Source: Siphonodentalium dalli (Eukaryota; Mollusca; Scaphopoda; Gadilida; Siphonodentaliidae). Taken from it: a stretch of DNA of 64,000 nt. How positions within the stretch are numbered: the stretch's first letter is position 1; each line of letters opens with the position of its first letter. The notes below the pieces were generated by a model. It saw only the letters and a list, made by a program, of their open reading frames with translations, made no database searches and was not told the origin of the DNA. The stretch is taken from assembly GCA_032622095.1 (NCBI GenBank), contig CP136061.1, positions 39,687,797 to 39,751,796 on the forward strand, given 5' to 3'. Positions 11,277 to 24,202 of the stretch are shown one piece after another. The position numbers and the translations under genes are program-made.

Positions 11277-12080
11277 TGAAGGTTCGCTATCCCGAAGATC
11301 CACTATTCTGAAGGTTCTCTATTCTGAATACTTGCTATTTCGAAGGTTTACTATTCCGAAGGTTCGCTATTCCGAATGTTCTCCATTCCGAAGGTTTTGG
11401 TTATTTTTAGGTTAATTCTATATTCTAAAGTATTGAGAGGGTTCATTATCACGAAGATTCTTTTCATGGAGTGTGCGCTCACATCCGAACTGATCCTGCG
11501 CGCATACCGATACAGATATAGGAGGAAATAACTTAGAACATTAAATGTGATTTTGTTTTGTTTTCGCAGGTTTTCTTGAGATTTAATGTGATTACGTGGG
11601 CCCATACCTTTGAATTCTTGGCATATAATATGAATGTTGTGGTATATATGGACCCTTCTGCATTGGGACATGACACAGGTACAGTTGACTTAAGTGCTGT
11701 TCTGTGCGGGCTCCAATTTGGGGTTCAATATTGTAAGGGCCAAATTTAGAATTTTATGGGCCCATACCTTTGAAATCTGGACATATAATGAATATTGGGG
11801 GGCATGTCTCTATTCCGAAGGTTCACTATCCCGAAGGTACACTATTCCAAAATTTCTCTGAATGTTCGCTGTTCCGAAGGTTCACCAATCCGAAGGTTCG
11901 TTATTCCGAAGGTTCTCTATTCCAATGGTTTTTGTTATTTTAAGGTTAATTCTATTTTCTAAAGTATTGAAAGGGTTCATTATCACGAAGATTCTTTTTA
12001 TGAAGGAAATAACTTAAAACATTAAATGTGATTTTGTTTTGTTTTCGCGGGTTTCTTGAGTTTAATGTCATTACGTATGA
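11277..12080. repeat. Degenerate TTCGCTATTCCGAAGG tandem motifs, two larger copies
   Basis: Two roughly 300-bp segments (about 11277-11590 and 11805-12075) each begin with a degenerate array of a 16-18-bp motif of type AAGGTTCGCTATTCCG. Each continues into a shared unique stretch (AGTATTGAGAGGGTTCATTATC, then GTGATTTTGTTTTG). The same motif appears inside arms A, B and C. Confidence 0.7.
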
Positions 12081-12499
12081 CCTTATTTCTCATTACATAT
12101 TCACGCCAAGCAGCCCACACAATTGCTATGTTTCCTGCGATTTAATGTCATTACGTGTGACCTAATGTCTCAATAATCTCCGGCAATGTACGCCTGCTAA
12201 AGGCGAATTATAACAGTGGGACTATAACGCTCAATGAATACTGGAGGCTATAACAAACTTCGCAGCAGGATATCACTGAATAGACGAGTATGAGATGAGC
12301 CTAACTGCAATTGTGACTTTGTTTAAAGGCCCACTTAATTTTGGAGTCATTCATTTTTGTTATATTATATACGGTTTTAAAAACAATTTATGCCATAAAA
12401 TTTGAATAAAATACTCTAATTCATCACCATTTGAAACGCAAAATACTTCTATCTCCTAGTTTGAAACACCTTTAAAAAACTGCGACAAGTCGTGCGTTG

Positions 12500-13060
12500 T
12501 ATATCTAGCAAGTGGCAACTAACATGTCCTCTTCGGCTTTCCATAGATTTCAACGTAATTTGATACTTAGGGATATTTGTGTCCGGGAAGTGTTTTGGAC
12601 GGGTCAAATCGTGACCCCGACCTGACCTTGATCTTTAAAAATGTCAATGCAAGGTCAATTTGGGTAAAACGGACGAATTTCGGCGAAATTTTATACCTAG
12701 GGATACTTTTGTCCGGGGAGTCTTTTGAATGGGTCAAATCATGACCTCGGCGTGACCGTGACCTTAAATGTGGTCAATCAAAGGTCAAATCGGGTAAAAC
12801 GGATGGATTTCGACGAAATTTGATACCTATGGGTACTTTTGTCGGGGGAGTGTTTTGGACGGGTCAAATCATGACTCCGACCTCACCTTGACCTTCAAAA
12901 TTGTTAATTAAAGGTCAAGTTGGGTAAAACGGACGGATTTCGATGAAATTTGATACCTAGGGGTACTTTTCTCCGGGGTGGGGGTGTTTTGGACGGGTCA
13001 AATCATGACCCTGACCCTACCTTGACTTTCGAAATAATCAATTCAAGGTCAAATCGCGCC
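12500..13060. repeat. 130-bp tandem repeat, about four units
   Basis: The phrase GGGTCAAATC starts at 12601, 12731, 12861 and 12995, giving periods of 130, 130 and 134. Units carry AAGGTCAA-type hexamers and a C/G-rich GTCCGGGGAG block. Units are clearly diverged, so the array is not recent. Confidence 0.85.
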
Positions 13061-13217
13061 TTTCTCCGGAAATCAGATGGGAAACAGCCCGGACGAAGTC
13101 GGGCCCATCAGCTTGTGTAATAAAGAAGACAGTTTGAAGAATGTAATGTATAACACGAGAAACAGGAAAACTTGAAATATGGAAGTATGCAAATTTCCCA
13201 CATAAAATTTGAAAGCT

Positions 13218-13440
13218 ATAATTTATATTTATGGCAAAAATATGATCTTGGTGGCGTTACCATTTCTGACTATGGTTTTCTTGTTATTGTTATCGCTCGT
13301 ATTTTAAATGTACAACGGTATCACAGCACGTAAGCGTTAAGAACAAACGAGAAAGCACAAGCGAAGATAGCACAAGAAAACCATAGTCAGAAATGGTAAC
13401 GCCACCAAGATCATATTATTAGCCATAAATATAAATTATA
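13218..13440. repeat. Foldback enclosing a fragment of the arm element
   Basis: Inverted stems of about 60 bp (13218-13281 and 13372-13440, sharing GGTGGCGTTACCATTTCTGA) flank about 90 bp matching arm B at about 6662-6752 (starting TTGTTATTGTTATCGCTCG). Confidence 0.75.
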
Positions 13441-13457
13441 ATATAATTATAATATAA

Positions 13458-13509
13458 AATATTATTCATTAGTTAGCGCTAATATAGGCGCTAACTAATG
13501 AATAATATT
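13458..13509. repeat. Perfect 22-bp stem hairpin
   Basis: AATATTATTCATTAGTTAGC at the left pairs with 13488-13509 around an 8-bp loop (TAATATAG). It sits directly beside the foldback ending at 13440. Confidence 0.85.
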
Positions 13510-14894
13510 ATTTGATTGACTTGTTAAATAACATCTAATAAATATTCATCTTATTCACAACTTTAAGGAGTCCTTCTGGCACACGAGAATGTTTATCTCC
13601 TTTTGATTTGCACCAAGTGAACTCGGGGCATATATAATTGATAGAACAGACCTCTATTATGATGATCGTGTCGTTATTTGTTTAAAATACGTATCAATTG
13701 ACATATACGCACCCGTTCCCTCATTAAAATATACATATATCGCCCATTTTAGGGGAACTCCGCTAATTCGGGGGCTTCCGCATAGTGATCTCCGCAAATA
13801 GGGACCTACTGCAAAACGTCGCACCCAATGCAATTTGTAAACAAATACGATTGACATGCGTTTTAACGAGGTGAGCATTAATTAAATGAAAGAAGCAATG
13901 CTACATAAACTATTTGCCATGGACTCAGCCAGTGTGCCATATATATGTGTCAAGGTCGCTTTGCGCGGTAAAAGTGAAAAGTGAAAGTGGAAATTCGGAA
14001 AACCTATTGAAATGAAAGTAGCCTTAATGTTGGGAATTCCGCGGCAGATTGCAGTGAATCTATACTATTGAAAGTGAATGTACGATTCCTCGAATTCTAT
14101 CAGATATCGCGACTCTGCTAGTTTTCGTGATCATACGTTATATAGGGCCTATATGACCACGAAAACGAGTCGAGTCGCGATACATTCATCGGTACAAACA
14201 CATTGTGTATACGATACAATTTTGACTTGATCACCGTACTATTTTGGCTTCAAAATATTTAATTATACGGCCGATGACCTTTGAGTTCATTTAACCTTGA
14301 GTACATTTAACATGTGACCGTTCGCTGCGCATGGCTGATGACATTTTGAGTTCATTTAACCTGGGTACATTTAACCTGTGACCTTTCACTGTACCTCGCC
14401 TTGATAGTTAGTCAGCCGCTGTCATATCGATATCGATTCCCGCCCGTGTGGGGGGGGGGGCTGGGAGCCATTACTTCTGGATTTTTCGGTAATTATAAAA
14501 TTAAAGATGGCGGTTACTCCAAGTCTAGATCCAACAGAACAGACATGCGCACTCCAATTAAAATTACCCATAACTCACTTCACTACACCAGGGGCTCCCA
14601 ATGGGTTGTACATTATTTTCAGGCTATCAGATTATTTATATCAAGAACATATTATTACACTGGTGACTTTAAGTTTACAATTTCAGCCTGTCCTGACTAT
14701 CGATACGATTGAGTCATATTTTCAAAACATATTATACACCGGTGGCGTTAACTTTGCAAATTCAGCATCTACGTGATTATATCGGTACGATTGAGTAAGG
14801 TACAAAAAAAAATCTCCCACGATACATTCGCCCACTGGACCACAGAATCTAAAAATCTGCAAAACTAGCAACACCACCTTGTGGCGTAACAACG
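13510..14894. other. No gene seen
   Basis: No coding signal recognised. There is a G run at 14450-14460 and a weak imperfect duplication around 14600-14790 (ACACTGGTGACTTTAAGTTT against ACACCGGTGGCGTTAACTTT). Confidence 0.5.
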
Positions 14895-16206
14895 AGTCCA
14901 TTACTGGAATGACTTTAGAGTCAAAGCAGTCAAAAGAAGAAGAATAACAACAACACTAGAACTTGTTTTGAACTTGGATTCGTTTTTGGAAGTTTAAATA
15001 AAAAGTGAAAATCAGTCAGTCGGAAAGAAACTCAATGACGAATCTGTGACTGAAAAAAATATGAAAATGAAGGTCACTGGAGTGAAATGTGGACTGGTCT
15101 GTGCAGACTGATCACCACGGCGATTTGACTTGTTCTGTTATAAGTCTGTTTTCACCTGGACTGGTTAGACTTAGAGTTGCAACTGCAAGTGCAAGCGGCA
15201 AATTGTTCAGTCTACTAACTACTTCTCTAAATAGTAAATTTAATTGTTAATATCTAACACTGTCAGGTCAAGCCTCAACTTGGGTCAAGGAAATCAGAAA
15301 ATGGACATTTTAGAGCTGACTGATAATGATTTACTCATTTACTCAGTATAGACAGTATAGTTCAGTCATGAACCGTTGAGCGTAGCGTGTAGCTGGAACT
15401 TGTGGAAGCAGTATTCGGTGAAAGCGGTGATATGGCCTTCTAATCTAATAATATTAGGATTGTACTAGTCAATTTAGTGATTACAGATTAGTAAATTTAG
15501 TTATCAACAACTTCAGGCTCAGCATCACCCACTCACTGTGAATGTGACTCAGGTCAAAATCCAATTTTAGCCATCTACAGAGCAGTCAACACACAGATGT
15601 AACAAACATGTAAAGCCCAGTGAATTGGTGACTAACAAAGTGAGTCGTTTATCTTCTTGTTGAGTTAAGGAAAAGAAGAACATCTCCCAATCCCACTTGG
15701 TCTCAGCACACTGCAGAGTTCATGCAGTGACTGGTGAGAGGATATGCTTCTGGGCCAACTTTCCATCTGTGTGTATGAATTATGTGTCCTGTGATGGACA
15801 CATCAAGTTAAATATAATAATTATAATGCACGGTGATTAGTTTTAGCATTCTCACATATTAAATAATTCATGATTTTAACACTGTGTTCTCGATTTAAAC
15901 CTTAACTTGGCTTAAGCATTAAGCGGGAGCTTGACCAGCATGGCTAGCATATATATTAACTAGTGGCTATTTGTGGAAAAATTATTAAATATGCCCTGCG
16001 TACTTGCTATTGTCGACTTGACACATTGGGATTGGAATAATATGTATGCTAAATATAATAATTCCAGGCCAACTTAGTTGAACTGTCACGACATTCTTGT
16101 TATACATGTACATGACTAATGAGGCAATCATATAAATGTTTAATCTGTAGTAGCATTTTCTCAGACCATGCCATGAATATCTCTGTATCTATGCCCATCA
16201 AGAATG

Positions 16207-16386
16207 ATATATTCCACCAGTACAAAGTTTTTGCTGTTGCGATAGGGAAGTAACTAGTACAGTTAATAAATTATGAAGTACCTTTCATTAATAATGTGTG
16301 TCATAGAATGTGAAGATCCAACTTTGAAATGGCAAGATTTAAATGACTTTGTGGTGGATTTTCCTTTGCGTCCCTTATACTAATGT
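16207..16386. repeat. 180-bp segment specific to copy C
   Basis: Starts ATATTCCACCAGTACAAAG and contains TTTAAATGACTTTGTGGTGG. A diverged relative is at 33430-33630, inside another foldback (TTTAAGTGACTTTGTGAGCG). It could be an insertion in C, or an ancestral part lost from A and B. Confidence 0.6.
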
Positions 16387-17093
16387 CATTCCTCCTGGGC
16401 AATTATTAAAATGTTTATATACTATCAGATGCCTAACAATAGTGTCAGCATGTGCCGCATGATTAGTAATTTCAGATAAAATTCTCAACGATTATTAAGT
16501 TTTTTCGCATAGAGACATATATAGAATTAAATTGAAATAGAATTAAATAGAATTAAATTTCCATCAATATTGTTAATTTCAGTCTAGGTCTCCGCTATCA
16601 CTATTATTGACCATCACAATGCTTAGACATATGAGAGTACGATATAAGCTCACAAATGTAATGAACAAGCATGCAATCTCGAGCTGGGACCACCCTTAAT
16701 ACTTGTTTCTCATCATCTACTTCACAGAAGGGGTCACCCCTAAGTAGTAACCGTATAGGAAACACACCGAACATACCAATATTGCACAATGACATCAGTT
16801 TGTTTGATCTAAATTATTTAGCCCCAAAACAATAGTCATTTGGCAAATTATCTCATTCTTTTTCGAAGTGCCTGTCATCTACTGAAGTTGGATCCTACCA
16901 GGGCCATAAATTATGTCTCATTGAGTCATTGTGTCCCATCCATGTAAATCGCTGAAAGTCAAGCATACATAAACCTCTATAAATAAATCCGATGTGGCTA
17001 TGTGAAATATGCAATAAATCCCCGTTTTCATAAAAATGTATTCAGTATTATATGTAAATTTATCCAATAAAGATATTTTTCCCTTGAAGGTCC

Positions 17094-17531
17094 TCAATCC
17101 GAACCAATAGTCCCCATATCATCAGATTCCAACAACAAGAAGATTTTTTGAAATGCCGCTTCAGTTGACAGAATTAATTGCTCGAAAATAATGCTAACTG
17201 CAGTCAATTATGGCATAAAATTGACAAAAACCTGTAATTTATCAACTTTTTGCTCAACGAATATTGCTGGTTTGTCAAACATCTGACACACACAAAAAAA
17301 AACCAGTTGATTTTAGAGTTATCCATCTCCATCTGCAATTTGGTCAGAGAAAGTATTCTCGTCTGCTGTTTGCTGGGCCACGTAAAATTAAAATGATAGA
17401 TTTTAAAAATCGGTATCTGATCACTCTGAGCTTTGATGTTGTGGGTTCCTCGACTTGAATCAAATATTTTTCACCTCCGAAGTCAAGGAAATAGTAATCT
17501 GCGAGGGCTAATTCGGATTGAGTACCTTTAA
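17094..17531 (-). mobile_element. TTAA-flanked MITE, family F (in copy C)
   Basis: Counterpart of 8721-9172. The left TTAA is mutated to TTGA at 17094; the right TTAA is at 17528-17531. Confidence 0.65.
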
Positions 17532-18697
17532 GATTGCAAAAATTAAATTAAATAATTTTGCCTTGAAAATTGGTTGCTTGGCCAGATTCAACCTTCACCT
17601 GATGATTGCATTTTGAAGAAATATAGTAACATGTGCTATATGGCTAATATCTCTTGACTGGCGCCATGGATATTGGTCTGGAAATTAGAGAAATGTTAGA
17701 GGCAATATCTCACTCTGACCCATGTCTAACTGTGGCCCACATTCCCACATTCCTCTATATCTGGTGCTGCAACATATTCTCGTGCAAATATGTTTATTTG
17801 TACCTAAATATTCACATATGTTCATATTTTTTTTATTTATTTAAATTTGTTTAAATAAAAATTTAGAAAAACTAACGCCATTATACACTCTGCCAGGGCA
17901 CCCTCAGTCACCACACCAAATTTCGTTGAAATCTGAGCACCAATATTAACAAAGACATGTTGGTCTCAACTTTACTCCAGTATTATATATGTCTATATAA
18001 ACAGTCCCATGAAACATGTATATACATTTTTTGATGGACGTGTCATGGGCTCTTCATACAGGATCAGGTTCATTATTCCGAAGGTTCCATATTCCGAAGG
18101 GTCGCTATTCCAAAGGTTCTTATTCAGAAGGTTCGCTATTCTGAAGGTATGCTATTCTGGGCGTATTTAACCAGAAAAGATGGACAACTCTAATACCAAG
18201 TAGTTATTATTACCACGATTTTACAGTTATCCATCTTTATCTGGAAGACCGCCCGTTTGACCTCGTCCTGTCCCAGAAACAATAAAAATAGCAAACTGCA
18301 AAGATCGATATCTAATTACTCTGAGCTTTGATGGGTGGGTTCGACACTAATCAAATATGTTTTTCCCACCGAAGCCAAAGAAAGAGTAATTTAGCAGCGT
18401 CTTATCGGATTGGGTACCTTTAAGTTATTTCCTTCATAACAAGTTATAAAAACCTTCTGAATATTGAGGAATATAGAGAACCTTGGGAATAGCGAAACTT
18501 CGGTATAATGAACCTTGGGAATAGCGAACCTTTGGACATAGAGTGACATGTCGCCGTCCTACGGCCCATACGCACTGGCGTGATCGTATATCCCAAGTTG
18601 GCCAGAAATACAGGCACTCCTATGAAACATACATTTATCATCATTTTATAGATAGACGTACGTGTTTTGGGTTGTCCATACGTACTGACGTAATCAT

Positions 18698-19930
18698 ATT
18701 ATTATCTATCGTCTGCATTCAGATGAATAATAGTCCGTTCCAATGTATAGCTGTATGACTAAGTGGGGGAATCCATTCAGTAGACAGGGATAAGATGACT
18801 CTGATGTGACTAATTTATCCATTCGCAAATAAATCTCAGCAAGTCGACATTCAAAAGACATGATATCACTGAACTGAATAGGCAGTTTGGAGTTTGGGGA
18901 TGATACCCGGGACGATTTGAAAGGGTGTCAGCCATCTTCTACAACTCACTTACGTTATATTGTAACGCCACTGCAGAGCGTATGTAAAGTTTGTGAGTAG
19001 GATTATATATGCCCATACTCAATATGTGAATACAACAAGAAGCAACCCCCCCCCCCATTTCGAACATAGACCGACGATAGTGACATACCTTGTTTTTTGT
19101 GAGTTATGTGTATGTATCGCTATGAATATAATTTTTGAGTCATGAATTAGTACGACCTCTAGGGTTTTTACAGCGAGGTTGTTCTGACAATGTCATAGGA
19201 GCTTTGGGATAACTTTGATTATAACGTACTCGCTATATTGCGTACCTGTTAGACTTTTTGGAGGATGTATGTATTCGCGGATGTATCTTCGCGGATGTCT
19301 CATTGTTGCAGTATGTAACTTTTATGACGCGTTAATTGCTTTCGATAGTTAGGTGTGAACAATGAATAATATAACAGCTAATATTGCTGATGAAGTACGT
19401 CTTTGATGGAATGTAGACTAAAGGTCGTATTGCGAAGTATCGGGGTTTATTTAATCCGATTAGAAGATTTTTGGTCCGCATTTAGAGTTCTGGTGTGGTG
19501 AATTAAAAACCTTTAGTGATAAGCCTTAGTTGTAATCATTTGAAGGATTAGTTGTTTCAACGGAATTCTGATGTGGTTTATTCATGAAACCAGTATATTT
19601 TATATTTTATATAAGTATGCCTAAGAATATGATAAAATGAGAGCATTACCATGTTTGACTTGTTGTAATATAGTGACCTGATTGGTGCTTGTATGGACTC
19701 CCGTTGCCGTAGTCTGTCGTATTCCGGGTTTATACTACAGGCTCAACTCTGGGAAGAGGGTGTAATGCCATCCAGTTATCTAAGGTCGGTCGGGGCTCAT
19801 CAACACTCGATGGTGCAATGCCCACCTTTTACTCCTGAACTAAATAGCACAGTCGTGACATCTTGTTAGGTACTGTTTCAATTCAAAGGGAGATCATTCA
19901 TGAGCAAACCTGGTAGTGTGTCGGACATTT
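18698..19930. other. No gene seen; diverged repeat with a partner at 46.4 kb
   Basis: A C run lies at 19046-19057. The stretch 19488-19640 resembles 46440-46600 (shared GAAGGATTAGTTGTTT and CCAATATATTTTATA-like blocks), so part of this gap is a dispersed repeat. No ORF or RNA gene recognised. Confidence 0.45.
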
Positions 19931-20022
19931 GCAGAATGAGGTCACCAGAGGGTGAATTTAGTGACGCTATCCGCATAGCGGGCTAGCGTCACCAAATTCA
20001 CCCTCTGTGAACCTCATTCTAC
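19931..20022. repeat. Hairpin element, family G (copy 1)
   Basis: GCAGAATGAGGTCACCAGAG at the left pairs with CTCTGTGAACCTCATTCT at the right, around a loop rich in CCGC/GCGG. A partial copy follows at 20198-20280 and a third is at 38310-38402. Sequence left of the hairpin is also shared between 19.9 and 38.3 kb, so the hairpin belongs to a larger dispersed repeat. Confidence 0.8.
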
Positions 20023-20197
20023 TTTGGACTGCTATGAGAGATCTAGGATCAGATTTAAGTTCCCCAGCTGCAATGAAGTTGGTGATGTTCACCCATTACT
20101 TATGTTATGCAAATTAGGAGATATAGGAACTGAACAGAAGGTAAAAAGTAACTATTACAATCTAGGAACTAGATACTTCCCAGAAGATGAGGCATAA

Positions 20198-20280
20198 GCA
20201 GAATGAGGTCCCCAGCTAGTGAATTTGGTGGTTCTAGCCCTGTGTGCGGGGTAGCAGCACTAAATTCATCGTTCGTTTCT
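20198..20280. repeat. Hairpin element, family G (diverged copy 2)
   Basis: Begins GCAGAATGAGGTCCCCAG and keeps GTGAATTTGGTG and ACTAAATTCATC as decayed arms. The 3' end has no matching right terminus. Confidence 0.6.
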
Positions 20281-20609
20281 CGTTGGTATTTGTAAGAGGT
20301 AATGGTATACTGTGCCATTGACACACGACGATTGGAACTAATTGTTTGACAACAGAAGGTGCGTAACTCTAGATTCTTCAAGACAAAATATCTCCACAGA
20401 ACTAATAGACCCACTGACTGAAGCCATTCGCAATTATTCGATTTGAATATAAATCTATATTAACTTATTCAGTGTTTTGCTCGAAACAAATAAATGTAAC
20501 ATAAGTCACAAACTTAGAAGATTGCTAGGACGTTCGGTGAAGCATTATTCCCACATTCGAAGATTGCTAGGGCGTTCGCACATTTGTATCTCATTTGGTA
20601 TAACACACC

Positions 20610-20870
20610 CAAGCTCCATGCAGAGTTCAGTCCCCTATATACGCAGGGCTTATCTCTGCCAGCACCTACATATAATGTGAAAAACCGTACATTTATTTAT
20701 TTGAGACCTTTGTAGGCTATTCATTTAAAAATTGTCCAGATCAAGCCAGAATGAATTGTAACTGACAAAGCACTTCAATACAAAATGTTAGATTTATTTA
20801 AGAAAATACACATGCCGGCAGCGTTCAGACATAGCGTAGCGAGGGGACTGAACTCTATTTTACAGCTTTT
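20610..20870. mobile_element. hAT-like MITE (copy 1)
   Basis: Direct 8-bp flanks AACACACC at 20602-20609 and 20871-20878. Inverted ends share AGAGTTCAGTCCCCT near the left and AGGGGACTGAACTCT near the right. Eight-bp target duplications are the hallmark of hAT transposons. No coding capacity. The second copy at 55652-55962 has a different 8-bp duplication, which supports real transposition. Confidence 0.8.
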
Positions 20871-20899
20871 AACACACCAGGAGAACGACACCCCAAGAA

Positions 20900-21055
20900 A
20901 TCCGGACCGTACATACAGGAGTCCGGATCGAGCATACAGAAATCCGGACCGTGCATACTGGAGTCCGGATCGTGTATACCTAAATCCGGACCGTGCATAC
21001 TGGAGTCCGGATCTTGTATACCTAACTCCGGACCGTGCATACTGGAAACGGATCG
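20900..21055. repeat. 21-bp minisatellite (42-bp dimer)
   Basis: Repeats of type TCCGGACCGTGCATACTGGAG alternate with TCCGGATCGTGTATACC-like units, about seven in total. The period is divisible by 3, so several frames stay open; these are not genes. Confidence 0.85.
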
Positions 21056-22277
21056 TGTCTACAGCCCAAGAAGAACACAAAAAACTCTGGATCAAATGCT
21101 CTAATTACACGGTATATTATTCACGTAATTAAACATAACCTTTAGATTACAATAAATCATAATGACCGTAAGATATCACTCTGTCGGATACATATAGCAT
21201 TTTGTATTGCTTTGTATGATAAAGTAGATTAAAATTGGCGAAAATCCCGCCACTGGGTATGGGCGTAAAGTCCGCTATAGCAGGTAATGCCATCGTGCTT
21301 CGACGTAAACCAGTCCTACCCATACACTAGCTGGTTTACGTTGAAGTAAACTTTGACTAGATACTTATGAGAAATATGGGCGTCTATGTACATTTCAAGA
21401 ATACTGTATAGATGAGACAACACAATATAAATCAGAACGTATACGGGAAACAATTTTTGTACGCACAAAAGTGTGTACCGAGACTAAAAGCATATACGAT
21501 AGGGAATCACGTGGTTTCTGGCACACTCAAAATGTGCAAACGCACAAAAAGATAATATATGAGGAATTGACACAAAACATAGCATTTTGACTGTTACGAA
21601 CATATGCTAGTTTATTTTTAAAACAAGTTGAAACCTTATTTGTTCGGAAATACTCAATAGTTTTCTATAACATTCTGACCAAAGTTTCCAATCGGAGGTT
21701 CGTGGAATACACAAGATCATACTTCTGTATAGGAAAATCCTTTGGCTGACAACTTTGGTCAGAATGTTAGCGCAAACATATGCAACATCATCTGAACCCT
21801 TATATAATAGTTGGTATAAACAATGCTCAATGCATTGGTCTCTTAATAAAGGCTAATGGTTTCACCACATGCAGACTACATGAAACAATGAATAACTACC
21901 TGACCAACGTATGAAATGAGCTGGTAGCTATTACGCTGATGATTGCGTGATGTGCTTTCAACGCCGGAAAACCTTGGGGCCTCATTTATCAATAGTGACC
22001 ATTCAAATATGTCACGAAGCTGATATTGTGTGACCAGTTGATGTGCGTAAATATGATATTTGAATCACGAATTCATGTCCCGGCCTTAAAAGCCTTTTGA
22101 TGATGATTAATGATATCTATACCGACGAAATCAAAGCCATTCACAGTAAACCATGTACACCCGAATAATAGTATAGTGGATATACATGTAAACCCGAATA
22201 ATAGTATATATAGTGGATATTTTCCAGCTTTCCCTACGATTATTGTGAGATGGGCAAAACTATAAATAAAACCAATA
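21056..22277. other. No gene seen; small inverted repeats
   Basis: A 16-bp stem with a 17-bp loop lies at 21298-21346 (CTTCGACGTAAACCAG). An inverted pair CATTCTGACCAAAGTTT lies at about 21670 and 21765. A short duplication (CCCGAATAATAGTATA) is near 22150-22220. Nothing coding recognised. Confidence 0.5.
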
Positions 22278-22650
22278 GAACTACCTTTCTAACAGCATTA
22301 TATTTCCAAGAAAGAAGCATTGAAGTCATAAAAATACAACTTTGAACACGCTGTTGTGGTTCCAAAAAAATAAAACAGTCATTTGCACGGCATGAAAAAA
22401 AAGAGCGTTCTGTGTTAGTCTATCCCTGATATGTTAGAAATAAAAAGCGTTTGTTTCACTTCTGTGCAAAAAAGTTAAAACAGCTGAAAAATGGCTCTGA
22501 CCATGGAAAATATTTTTCAGAGCATATGAAATCAATATCAATATTTCCTGTATTTGTCGTATACCTCCTTCCAAATCGCATAGACAGAAATCGGATTCGA
22601 ATGAGCCATGTCCGTTTAACGATGCCCAATTGGAAATGGCATCACATTGT

Positions 22651-23060
22651 TTAACGGTACACAATCCGATTAGATGGTCCCCGTATCATCAGATTCCAAA
22701 AATAACAACATTTCTTTAAAAACAAATACTTTAGTTATCAGAATTTATTAATTACCAAAAATAATGCTAAACAGTAACTACCAAATCTATAGAATAAAAT
22801 ATTTCCCAAAACGTGTTATGTATCAACATTTTGTTCAACGCAATTTGATATCGAGAGTATATCGGTCGGATCGTCGAATATTTGCTTGGTTTTCAACTAT
22901 TCCAGGTGGTGAAAAATTACAGATTTGAATTTTCCAAAATCGATATCTAATAACTCTTGGGCTTTAATGGGTGAGTTGCATGACTCGAATCAAATAATGT
23001 TTCCCCCGAAGCCAAAGAAATAGTAATTTAGGAGCGTTAATTCGGATTATGTATCTTTAA
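22651..23060 (-). mobile_element. TTAA-flanked MITE, family F (nested in foldback)
   Basis: TTAA at 22651-22654 and 23057-23060, with ends CGGTACACAATCCGAT and ATTCGGATTATGTATCT. Diverged relative of the family F copies inside the giant palindrome. Confidence 0.7.
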
Positions 23061-23197
23061 CATTGCGTGCCATAATTATGCCAACTCTATAATCAGGCAA
23101 ATACAATTGAATTATCACATCAACATCATTCACAACACGAACGCGTAACGAAATCCCAAACGATTTTAAATAATACGATGAAAGTAATTATATTAAA

Positions 23198-23270
23198 ACA
23201 GTACTATAAAACGCTCTTTAAACAGTACTATAAAACGCTCTTTAAACAGTACTATAAAACGCTCTTTAAA
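23198..23270. repeat. 24-bp tandem repeat, three units
   Basis: ACAGTACTATAAAACGCTCT plus TTAA, three nearly identical units. Its TTTAAAGAGCG phrase (minus strand) matches the adjoining foldback arm, so the unit probably arose from that edge. Confidence 0.85.
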
Positions 23271-24009
23271 CGGACATGGCTCATTCGAACCTCCAAATTT
23301 TGTCTACGTATTTCCCATCGACTATCGTTTTCGATAGGTCAATAAATACACGAAATATTGATATTCCGGCGTCATATGCTTTCAAAAACACTTGCCAAAG
23401 TCACAGTCATTTTCCAGCCGTTTTCAATTTTTCGCCCGAAGTTAGATAAACGCTCTTTATTGCTACCATATCAGGATTAGAATAACGCGGTATGCTCTTT
23501 TCTGTTCCATGTCGTGTGAATGGCTGTTTTTTTTTTGGGACCCAAACACCTTGTTCATAGTTGCATTTATCATTACGTCAATGCGTCTTTTGTGGGTTAC
23601 AGAATGCTCATAGAAAGGTAGTTAAGATATTTATCGACCTATTTCGATACCGGGAAAAATTCAAAAGCTAATAATATTATTTGAATATTGGAGCGCAAAC
23701 CGCCATGTGGCTTTAATAATTCCCAATATTGGGCGGAAGCAAACCCGCTCTTTCTTTCTTTTTTTTTGGCTCATCAGCAACGTAAAATATAATATGTTGA
23801 ACCCAGGACTGACTGAATGTTTTAAAACACCGACAATTGATCATGACATTTTCATTTGAAGATGGTAGCTAGGTACAGATACAATCCAATTATTTTTCAG
23901 GTGAAAAAAAGTAGAAATAATGCTAGTTTTATTGTGTCATATCAGATAGATTATCTTTAGAAAATGTTAATTTTTCCCTATTTTCAGATTTATGTTATAC
24001 AATATTTTC

Positions 24010-24109
24010 AATGGTAATACACAAATATACCCCGAATGGTAATACACAAATGTACCCCGAATGGTAATACACAAATGTACCCCGAACGGTAATACACAAA
24101 TGTACCCCG
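24010..24109. repeat. 25-bp minisatellite, four units
   Basis: Unit AATGGTAATACACAAATGTA plus CCCCG; only a few substitutions between units. The flanking 23624-24009 shows no gene. Confidence 0.9.
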
Positions 24110-24202
24110 AAAGTGGTGCAGTACATAGTTTTGGCAAGGATTCTATTATTGCTGTTCTGTACAGGCAGGAGCCCATGTATAGTTGCATATCCAAGAACAT
24201 CT

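Larger units (their letters stand above)
14895..18697 (-). mobile_element. Third copy of the arm element (copy C)
   Basis: Same orientation as arm B. It starts at ATTACTGGAATGACTTTAG, missing the innermost 450 bp of B, and ends at the shared CGTAATCATATTA terminus. It contains a conserved frame (16604-16795, minus), family F MITE (17094-17531) and the TTCGCTATTCCGAAGG motifs (18065-18150, 18430-18540). It carries about 180 bp at 16207-16386 absent from A and B. C keeps the segment missing from A. Confidence 0.85.
22278..23623. mobile_element. Long foldback with about 350-bp diverged inverted ends
   Basis: Left and right ends begin with AACTACCTTTCTA in opposite orientation and stay alignable for about 350 bp (shared CGAATGAGCCATGTCCGTTTAA at their inner edges). 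The core holds a family F MITE (22651-23060). A 24-bp tandem triplet sits at the inner edge of the right arm. The arms look about 70 percent identical, so it is old. Confidence 0.7.

Noticed and set aside
12500-13060. AGGTCA-rich tandem as a nuclear-receptor regulatory element
   Set aside because: Hexamers recur because the 130-bp unit is repeated; no promoter or gene nearby supports a regulatory role.
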